From positions 1-10,223 of the forward strand of contig FR901749.1 of assembly GCA_000437675.1 (NCBI GenBank): 10,223 bases of DNA, read 5' to 3'. Every line of letters begins with the position of its first letter. Within the stretch, counting starts at the first letter, position 1. Of the stretch, positions 5,047 to 10,223 are shown in pieces. This stretch comes from Prevotella sp. CAG:891 (lineage in GTDB: Bacteria > Bacteroidota > Bacteroidia > Bacteroidales > Bacteroidaceae). The translations under genes were made by a program, and so were the position numbers. The notes under the pieces were generated by a model. The model worked only from the letters and a program-made list of their open reading frames with translations. It was not told the origin of the DNA and made no database searches.

Positions 5047-6953
5047 CGCTCATGAAGCAGAACAACATCAACACCATCCGCACCTCGCACTATCCCAACG
5101 AGGCCAAGATGTACGCCATGTACGACTACTACGGCTTGTACACCTGCGACGAAGCCGACCTCGAAGACCACGCTAACCAAAGCATCTCCGACCGCAAATC
5201 ATGGATTCCGGCCTTCGTTGACCGCATCGACCGCATGGTACTGCGCGACCGCAACCACCCCAGCGTTGTGATGTGGAGTTTGGGTAACGAAGCCGGCAAC
5301 GGCGAAAACTTCCGCAACTGCTACGATGCAGCTCGCAAGCTCGATCCGCGCCCCATTCACTACGAAGGAACCCGCTCGAACGGATCGTATGGTGGCGGAC
5401 GCTTCTCCGACTTCTATTCAAAGATGTATCCCGGCATGGCTTGGATGAACCAGAACACCAGCAACCTCGACAAGCCCATGTTCATTTGTGAATATGCTCA
5501 CGCCATGGGTAATGCCATCGGCAACCTGACCGAGTACTGGAACATCATTGAAAGTTCAAATGCCACAGCTGGTGGTTGTATTTGGGACTGGGTTGACCAG
5601 GCCATTTATGACCCGCAGGAAATGAAAAAAGGCCAGTACCGCCTGCACACCGGCTACGACTATCCCGGCCCGCACCAAGGCAACTTCTGCAGCAATGGTG
5701 TGATTCCCGCCACGCGCCACGAAAGCGCCAAGCTCAAGGAAGTGAAGGCTGCTTACCAGCACATCAAGTTCGACGGCATGGAAAAGAATGTCGACAAGAA
5801 CACCGTGACTGTGAAAATCCGCAATGCCTATTCGTTCCTCAACCTCGAAAGCATGAAGTTGAACTACGACGTGCTGAAAAACGGCTATGTAGTAGCTACG
5901 AAGTCGGTGAATCTGCCCAACACCCTTCCCGGTGCCACAGCCACGCTTACGCTCAAGTTGCCCAAGGTGAAGCTCCGCAAAGCCGAAGCGGCCGGCGAGG
6001 AAGTGATGCTCAATCTCCGCGTAGCTTTCCGCGATGCCCAACTCTATGCCGAAGCCGGACACGAAGTGGCTCACAAGCAATACGAACTCGTAGCACGTGC
6101 CGCACTGCCTGCCATCAAGGCCGACGCCAAAGCACCGCAGATGATGTCGACCGGTGCCATGCACGAAACCAAGGTGGGCAACAGCCGCGTACAGCTTACC
6201 TTCGACAACGAAACTGCCCAACTCACTGGTTTGGCTTTCAATGGCCGCAACATCATTGCCGACGGTCAGGGCTTCGTTTACGACAACCACCGCTGGATTG
6301 AAAACGACCGCTTCGGCAACACCGACAACGGCCTCAAGGCAAAGGGTACCATCAAGACGGAAACCGTCAATGGCAACCTTGTTGTGAAAACCGAACGCAA
6401 AGGCAAACTTTGCTCTACGCAGATTAACTATACCGTTTATCCGCAAGGCATTGTTGATGTCGAAGCACACTTCACTCCGCACACGCCCAATTTGCGCCGT
6501 GCCGGTTTGGTATGTATGCTCGACTCTACGCTCTCAACGCTCAACTATTACGCTTGTGGTCCGTGGGAAAACTATTGCGACCGCAAAGACGGTGTTCTCG
6601 TAGGCCGTTACACAGCGAATGTGGCCGATATGCCCGAACGCTATGTAAAGCCCCAGAGCACCGGCAACCGCGAAGAACTCCGCGAATTGGTACTCACCGA
6701 CAAGTCGGGTTTTGGTGTGAAAATCGAAACTGAAGGCCGTGTAAACTTCTCAGCTTTGAAATTCACCGACAAGGACTTGATGAACAGCAACCACATGTGG
6801 GAACTCACTCCCCGTCCTTACACCGTACTCCACCTCGATGCGTGGATGCGTGGCGTAGGCAACGCTTCGTGCGGTCAGGATGTCGACACGCTCCCCATTT
6901 ACCGTGTTCCTGAAAAACCCATGACTTACAAGTTGCGCATTTCATTGAAATAA
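5031..6953 (+). CDS. GH2 fragment 3: catalytic barrel and beta-galactosidase small domain
   Basis: 3' piece, 640 residues from ATG 5031; correct coding in this frame actually begins near 4980 (NRHDTSPLYGR). It holds LMKQNNINTIRTSHYPN, the Mg-site region DEADLEDH, the acid/base Glu at residue 87 (WSLGNEAGNGENF), the nucleophile Glu at 154 (KPMFICEYAHAMGN) and IWDWVDQ. The C-terminal part (about 370-640) is the Bgal small-chain domain, with the WENYCDRKDG, PQSTGNREELR and WMRGVGNASCGQD stretches. No type IX sorting domain is evident. Without the signal peptide, sugar-binding domain and first barrel strand, this piece should not fold into active enzyme. Confidence 0.65.
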   Translation: MLRDVTLMKQNNINTIRTSHYPNEAKMYAMYDYYGLYTCDEADLEDHANQSISDRKSWIPAFVDRIDRMVLRDRNHPSVVMWSLGNEAGNGENFRNCYDAARKLDPRPIHYEGTRSNGSYGGGRFSDFYSKMYPGMAWMNQNTSNLDKPMFICEYAHAMGNAIGNLTEYWNIIESSNATAGGCIWDWVDQAIYDPQEMKKGQYRLHTGYDYPGPHQGNFCSNGVIPATRHESAKLKEVKAAYQHIKFDGMEKNVDKNTVTVKIRNAYSFLNLESMKLNYDVLKNGYVVATKSVNLPNTLPGATATLTLKLPKVKLRKAEAAGEEVMLNLRVAFRDAQLYAEAGHEVAHKQYELVARAALPAIKADAKAPQMMSTGAMHETKVGNSRVQLTFDNETAQLTGLAFNGRNIIADGQGFVYDNHRWIENDRFGNTDNGLKAKGTIKTETVNGNLVVKTERKGKLCSTQINYTVYPQGIVDVEAHFTPHTPNLRRAGLVCMLDSTLSTLNYYACGPWENYCDRKDGVLVGRYTANVADMPERYVKPQSTGNREELRELVLTDKSGFGVKIETEGRVNFSALKFTDKDLMNSNHMWELTPRPYTVLHLDAWMRGVGNASCGQDVDTLPIYRVPEKPMTYKLRISLK

Positions 6954-6973
6954 CCTGATTCAAAACCTTTTAA

Positions 6974-7010
6974 AAGGCCATTGTCCACACAACGTGACAA
7001 TGGTCTTTTT
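6974..7010 (+). terminator. Intrinsic terminator of the glycoside hydrolase gene
   Basis: A 12-bp stem (6974-6985 with 6996-7007, one G-U pair) encloses a 10-nt loop and runs into TTTTT ending at 7010. It begins 20 nt after the stop codon at 6953. A clear rho-independent terminator on the plus strand. Confidence 0.88.
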
Positions 7011-7096
7011 ATATATATACATATCAAGGTTTCTGACCTAGTCAATACCCAACTATGCAGTTCTGGTTAAAGTAGAGGCTTGAAATGCATTATCAC

Positions 7097-7138
7097 AAAA
7101 ATCCCGGTAGCAAAATTAAAGGTTTGCCACCGGGATTT
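7097..7138 (-). terminator. Intrinsic terminator of the Cys-rich gene
   Basis: Arms 7099-7114 and 7123-7138 form a 16-bp stem around an 8-nt loop. The single A/C mismatch on the plus strand becomes a U-G pair in minus-strand RNA, and a U-tract follows on that strand (A run 7097-7101), so it terminates minus-strand transcripts. It lies about 50 nt beyond the Cys-rich stop codon and faces the glycoside hydrolase terminator. Between the two (7011-7096) I see nothing. A small extra hairpin, GAATCG/CGATTC, lies at 7162-7178. Confidence 0.85.
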
Positions 7139-7185
7139 AGTCATAATATGGAATTAAGCCGGAATCGTTTGCCGATTCATGCTAT

Positions 7186-7449
7186 TTACTTCTTGTCACA
7201 CTGCTTTTTGCAAGGAGTACCACATTGTTTTTTGCAGTCTTGTTTCTTGCAATCTTGTTTTTTGCAGTCTTGTTTTTTGCAATCCTTGTTTTTAGCAGGA
7301 CAATCCTTGCACTTTCCCTGACCATTTTTACAGTCCTTTTGGTAAGGACATTCAGTGCATTGCTTTTTGTCGCAACGTTTTACGGGCGTTTGTGCACTTA
7401 CCGAGAGGGTAAACAGAGCCATGAGGGCCATAGTCATAACCTTTTTCAT
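7186..7449 (-). CDS. Small secreted Cys/Lys-rich repeat protein
   Basis: 87 residues. The start at 7449 gives a textbook signal peptide (MKKVMTMALMALFTLSVSA, cleavage before Q20); the frame stays open upstream to an ATG at 7563, but that would bury the signal. The mature 68 residues hold 13 Cys and many Lys, with almost no hydrophobic residues. Four perfect DCKKQ units occupy residues 56-75; flanking segments are looser variants (CDKKQC, CTECPYQKDC, CKDC, CGTPCKKQC). Most Cys spacings are C-x4-C or C-x2/3-C. I do not recognise a named family. Metal binding like a metallothionein, or a disulfide-rich periplasmic/outer-surface peptide, are both possible; there is no His, so His-Cys zinc sites are out. 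It is downstream of metY on the same strand (138-nt gap) and closed by its own terminator. Confidence 0.72.
   Translation of the reverse strand: MKKVMTMALMALFTLSVSAQTPVKRCDKKQCTECPYQKDCKNGQGKCKDCPAKNKDCKKQDCKKQDCKKQDCKKQCGTPCKKQCDKK
7225..7284 (-). repeat. Four 15-bp tandem repeats encoding DCKKQ
   Basis: The plus-strand units are 7225-7239, 7240-7254, 7255-7269 and 7270-7284. Units 1 and 3 are identical (ttgttttttgcagtc); units 2 and 4 share the 'gcaatc' ending and differ from each other at one base. This alternation suggests duplication of a 30-bp pair. Fifteen-base units keep the frame, so copy number could change without a frameshift. Confidence 0.9.
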
Positions 7450-7509
7450 AAGCGTAGGTTTTTGGGTGAATATGTTCATTTTGTGAAGCACCCGAATGTT
7501 GAGTGCCGA

Positions 7510-7557
7510 TTCTTTAGTAAAGAAAGTCAATAGCGCAAGCACTCCGATGCCGAGTGC
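7510..7557. promoter_or_regulatory. Palindrome and hairpin upstream of the Cys-rich gene
   Basis: TTCTTTA-G-TAAAGAA (7510-7524) is a perfect palindrome with a one-base centre, about 60 bp upstream of the Cys-rich ATG, fitting a dimeric regulator site better than an RNA hairpin. Next to it GCACTC (7539-7544) pairs with GAGTGC (7552-7557); this lies 30 nt past the metY stop but has no U-tract, so it is at best a weak terminator. I see no clear TAnnTTTG promoter in this gap. Confidence 0.35.
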
Positions 7558-7587
7558 AAGCACAGTTTCAATGCTTCAAGGCAGCAG

Positions 7588-8859
7588 TTACTGCTGGTTC
7601 AGAGCCTGTTCGATGTCGCCGATGATATCGTCGATATCCTCAATGCCCACACTCAATCGAATCAAGTCAGGCGCAATGCCAGCAGCCTTCAGCTGTTCGT
7701 CGGTGAGTTGGCGATGCGTGTGGCTGGCAGGATGAAGCACACATGAACGTGCATCAGCCACATGCGTCACAATGGCAATCATTTTGAGGCTATCCATAAA
7801 GCGGATGGCCTCTTCGCGCGAGCCTTTCAAGCCAAAAGCAATCACACCGCAAATACCGTTGGGCAAGTACTTTTGCGCCAAGGCATGGTATTTATTGCCC
7901 TCAAGTCCGGCATAGTTCACCCAAGCCACTCGCGGATCGTTCTGCAAGAATTCAGCCACCCGCTGTGCATTTTCGCAATGTCGCTTCATGCGCAGGTGCA
8001 GCGTTTCGAGTCCCAAATTCAGCAGAAAAGCATTTTCGGGGCTTTGAATGCTGCCAAGGTCACGCATCAGCTGTGCCGTAGCCTTCGTGATGTAGGCCAT
8101 GTTGCCGAAGCTCTCGGCATAAGTCAGTCCGTGGTAACTCTCGTCGGGTGTACACAAGCCAGGGAATTTATCGGCATGTTCCATCCAGTTGAATCGTCCG
8201 CTATCCACGATGCAGCCACCCACAGCCGTAGCATGTCCATCCATGTATTTGGTGGTAGAATGCGTTACGATGTCAGCACCCCATTCAAAGGGACGGCAGT
8301 TAATAGGCGTAGCAAAGGTATTGTCAACGATGAGAGGCACCCCATGCTTATGGGCCAAGTTCGCAAAACGCTCAATGTCGAAAATGTCACCGCCAGGGTT
8401 TGAAATCGTTTCGCCAAACACACACTTCGTGTTCGGTCGGAAAGCCTTTTCGATTTCCTCGTCCGTAGCATCAGGGTTAACAAAGGTACACTCAATGCCC
8501 ATTTTTTTCATTGTCACCCCAAAAAGGTTGAAGGTACCTCCGTAAATGTTGCACGACGAAATAAAGTGGTCACCCGCCTCACAAAGGTTGAACACCGCAT
8601 AAAAGCTAGCCGCCTGTCCGCTCGAAGTGAGCATAGCAGCCACACCTCCTTCGAGTGCCGCAATTTTAGCAGCCACAGCATCGTTGGTGGGGTTTTGCAA
8701 GCGCGTGTAAAAGTAACCCGAATCTTTCAGGTCGAAAAGGCGAGCCATTTGGTCGCTATTGTCGTATTTAAAGGTAGTACTTTGGTAAATAGGCAGTACG
8801 CGGGGCTCTCCCTTTTTGGGCTGCCAGCCGCCCTGCACGCAGAGTGTGGATGTTTTCAT
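7588..8859 (-). CDS. metY: O-acetylhomoserine sulfhydrylase (MetY type)
   Basis: 423-residue PLP enzyme of the Cys/Met metabolism family, a usual length for O-acetylhomoserine aminocarboxypropyltransferases. It should replace the acetyl group of O-acetyl-L-homoserine with sulfide, giving homocysteine for methionine synthesis in the cytoplasm. Visible features: N-terminal PIYQSTTF; YFYTRLQNPTND (50-60), whose Tyr and Arg bind the PLP phosphate of the neighbouring subunit; SSGQAA (79-84); D179 in IVDNTFATP, which pairs with the PLP ring nitrogen; and the Schiff-base K204 in HSTTKYMDGH. The C-terminal part has THVADARSCVLHPASHTHRQL and RLSVGIEDIDDIIGDIEQAL. The separation from cystathionine gamma-synthase or gamma-lyase is by overall resemblance and length, so the exact donor is inferred. 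It stands alone, without metX or metA in the window. A palindrome (CAGCAG/CTGCTG) is centred on its stop codon. Confidence 0.9.
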   Translation of the reverse strand: MKTSTLCVQGGWQPKKGEPRVLPIYQSTTFKYDNSDQMARLFDLKDSGYFYTRLQNPTNDAVAAKIAALEGGVAAMLTSSGQAASFYAVFNLCEAGDHFISSCNIYGGTFNLFGVTMKKMGIECTFVNPDATDEEIEKAFRPNTKCVFGETISNPGGDIFDIERFANLAHKHGVPLIVDNTFATPINCRPFEWGADIVTHSTTKYMDGHATAVGGCIVDSGRFNWMEHADKFPGLCTPDESYHGLTYAESFGNMAYITKATAQLMRDLGSIQSPENAFLLNLGLETLHLRMKRHCENAQRVAEFLQNDPRVAWVNYAGLEGNKYHALAQKYLPNGICGVIAFGLKGSREEAIRFMDSLKMIAIVTHVADARSCVLHPASHTHRQLTDEQLKAAGIAPDLIRLSVGIEDIDDIIGDIEQALNQQ

Positions 8860-8944
8860 ATCAATCTAATTTATTTTTGGGTTGATGAGTAGGTTGTGAG
8901 CCGTAATCAGAAATTTTAGTATGTAAATCAATAATTCTCCGCCC

Positions 8945-10009
8945 TTATTTGTATTGCCCCGTCAGCGGTGCGCTGAGGCGCGGCATAAAGCGGTGCAGCA
9001 CCCTATATGTCGCGGCGCAAATCATGGTGGCCAGCAAGGCACAGCCAACAAAGGCCACTCCCTGAAGCAACATGCCGGAACCCGCCACACTGCGCGCAAC
9101 AACCGCAGTGAGTGGCAGCAACACGATGGTATGGGCAGCGTAAATAAAGAAACTGCTGTGGGCAAGCCAAGCACTGGGAGTATGTGTCGAAGCAAAAATG
9201 TGGGCAGCATGAATAGCCAGCGTCATGGCCGAAAGCACGTAGATTGACTGCGCCACCTGATTAACTGTGGAGTGCCCCATGCCAAACCAAGTGAGCACAA
9301 TGGCACATAAAGGAGTCAGTACGGCAGCCGGAATCAGCCACGGGCGGGTGAAACTGACCACATCACGTCGGGTGATGCTGAACCAGGCTCCCAAACTGAA
9401 ATACCAAATGCCCATGAACGAAATGCCGCCGGGGTTTGGCCACAAGCCCGTGTAGTACACAGCACCCAGCACAAGGAGTTTCCACCAGCCGCTGCGTCTA
9501 AGCAAACCATAGACAAGGGGCGATAGCAGCACGATGAGCATGAGGTCGCGCATGAACCACAGCGGCTGTTGAATGGGCGCCGTGCTTGCCCCGACGGTAA
9601 AGCCCCACACATTGGTGAATGGTGCAGCCAATTCGCGACAATTCCACCATAGTTCGGGCGAAAACGGATAAGCCAGTGCATGGCCGCTCAGTTTGCTTTG
9701 CAGGGCATAGAGGCCAAAGGCTATGAGGTTCCATAGCAAATAAGGCACGGCCAGCGTAAGCATGCGTCGGCGTACTTTGCCGACATAGCAGTCAAGGCTG
9801 AACGCACTTACCTTGTAAAAGAACAAATAACCCGACAACGCAAAGAACAGAGGCACGGCAAAGGTAGGCAGTATGCCCGATAAAAAGGAAGCCAAAGTCG
9901 GTGCGCTACCCGTTTCGATGAGTTGCCACTGGGCATTGTGCGTATGGATAAATACCACGAGCAGGGCCAGCGGAAACCGTAAGGCTGTGATGTAGTGAGT
10001 ATTGCTCAT
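8945..10009 (-). CDS. Membrane acyltransferase, acyltransferase-3 family
   Basis: Integral inner-membrane protein of 354 residues with about ten hydrophobic segments, the usual size of the acyltransferase-3 (OafA/NodX-like) family that O-acylates sugars of surface polysaccharides, or other exported substrates. Diagnostic features: R11 and H22 in the first membrane segment (ITALRFPLALLVVFIHTH), FFALSGYLFFYK in the second, a VRRRMLTLAVPYLLWN stretch, and LWFMRDLMLIVLLSPL. The start at 10009 puts the first helix at the N-terminus as is normal; an in-frame ATG at 10036 would add nine residues. The gene ends 85 nt before metY on the same strand with no terminator visible between them, so read-through into metY is possible. 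No polysaccharide genes are in the window, so the substrate is unknown. Confidence 0.85.
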   Translation of the reverse strand: MSNTHYITALRFPLALLVVFIHTHNAQWQLIETGSAPTLASFLSGILPTFAVPLFFALSGYLFFYKVSAFSLDCYVGKVRRRMLTLAVPYLLWNLIAFGLYALQSKLSGHALAYPFSPELWWNCRELAAPFTNVWGFTVGASTAPIQQPLWFMRDLMLIVLLSPLVYGLLRRSGWWKLLVLGAVYYTGLWPNPGGISFMGIWYFSLGAWFSITRRDVVSFTRPWLIPAAVLTPLCAIVLTWFGMGHSTVNQVAQSIYVLSAMTLAIHAAHIFASTHTPSAWLAHSSFFIYAAHTIVLLPLTAVVARSVAGSGMLLQGVAFVGCALLATMICAATYRVLHRFMPRLSAPLTGQYK

Positions 10010-10146
10010 GAATGTATTGGCAGGTGATTGAATCAAATAGCTTCAAACGGTAAACAGGGATGCAAATGGCATGAATCCATGCAAGCGTTGCCTGCAGCAG
10101 CCCCACCCATTGCGTTCAAGCATATTGACATATTGTTTTTAAATGG

Positions 10147-10178
10147 CAAAGTTACTACAAAAAAGTGAAATGCGGAAA
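10147..10178 (-). promoter_or_regulatory. Promoter candidate for the acyltransferase gene
   Basis: On the minus strand TAACTTTG (10147-10154) is an exact -7 TAnnTTTG box. The -33 region (about 10174-10178, TTTCC) is a weak match. Transcription would start near 10141, leaving a leader of about 130 nt that holds a short GCATG/CATGC hairpin (10069-10082) and small unsupported ORFs. Confidence 0.5.
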
Positions 10179-10223
10179 GATATAGTGATAGAATTGAGTT
10201 ACAAGGGTTTTGGTTGAAGTGGC

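Larger units (their letters stand above)
2895..6953 (+). pseudogene. Secreted LacZ-type GH2 beta-galactosidase, frame broken twice
   Basis: One ancestral gene now read in three pieces. Collapsing the 31-bp duplication (3293-3354) and the 35-bp-period duplication (4933-5000) restores a single 1330-residue frame. Layout in the collapsed protein: signal peptide 1-26 (cleavage after ATA); lectin-like region about 27-307; GH2 sugar-binding domain about 312-542 (VPSNWEMQGYDKPIYSNVEY); Ig-like domain about 543-652; TIM barrel from about 655; C-terminal beta-galactosidase small-chain domain with YYACGPWENYCDRKDG. Catalytic residues are present: acid/base Glu777 in WSLGNE (codon 5289-5291) and nucleophile Glu844 in FICEYAHAMGN (codon 5490-5492); DEADLEDH matches the Mg-site region of E. 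coli LacZ. It probably acts on beta-galactosides in the periplasm or outside the cell. All motifs are intact and no other stop interrupts the gene, so the lesions are recent or are assembly errors. As written, no full enzyme can be made. Confidence 0.88.

Noticed and set aside
5556..6482. 308-codon open frame on the minus strand inside the GH2 gene
   Set aside because: Antisense to the catalytic and small domains; the Val/His-rich translation has no family signature.
7225..7284. Short regular repeats as a possible CRISPR array
   Set aside because: The units are contiguous without spacers, only 15 bp, and encode an in-frame DCKKQ repeat in a secreted protein.
7450..7563. N-terminal extension of the Cys-rich protein to the ATG at 7563
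   Set aside because: It would place 38 residues ahead of a textbook signal peptide.
8860..8944. Possible SAM-type riboswitch upstream of metY
   Set aside because: The 85-nt gap shows no convincing aptamer helices or pseudoknot that I could pair by eye.
10010..10140. Small ORFs in the acyltransferase leader as a leader peptide or riboswitch
   Set aside because: No run of regulatory codons, conserved aptamer pattern or terminator/antiterminator pair could be recognised.

Overview
The window looks like chromosome from a Bacteroidales bacterium, probably Prevotellaceae or a close relative. Several things point there: promoter -7 boxes of the Bacteroidetes form TAnnTTTG, AT-rich leaders without clear Shine-Dalgarno sites, a lipoprotein with acidic residues just after its lipobox cysteine, a secreted family 2 glycoside hydrolase with added non-catalytic domains, and Bacteroidetes-like TilS and radical SAM proteins. 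No phage, insertion sequence, CRISPR array, tRNA or rRNA is visible.

Left block (1-2597, minus strand): a compact probable operon runs radical SAM protein, then tilS (tRNA-Ile lysidine synthase), then a small lipoprotein with one fibronectin-III-like domain. The tilS-lipoprotein gap is 4 nt and a hairpin terminator candidate follows the last gene. An intergenic region of about 300 nt (2598-2894) carries divergent promoter candidates and a nested dyad.

Centre (2895-6953, plus strand): one large secreted LacZ-type family 2 glycoside hydrolase with an N-terminal lectin-like region. Its reading frame is broken twice, and each break lies on an imperfect tandem duplication (31-bp period and 35-bp period). 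The periods sum to 66 bp, so the first and last parts share a frame while the middle is shifted. Collapsing both duplications gives one uninterrupted protein of 1330 residues. The breaks are either real recent mutations or local assembly errors; this is the main anomaly of the window. A strong intrinsic terminator follows the gene.

Right block (7097-10223, minus strand): a membrane acyltransferase-3 protein with its own promoter candidate, then an O-acetylhomoserine sulfhydrylase (MetY type), then a small secreted Cys/Lys-rich protein built partly from four DCKKQ repeats, ending in a second intrinsic terminator. The Cys-rich protein beside a sulfur-amino-acid enzyme is the most novel-looking protein here. 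I did not find a multi-gene system that I could defend as new.
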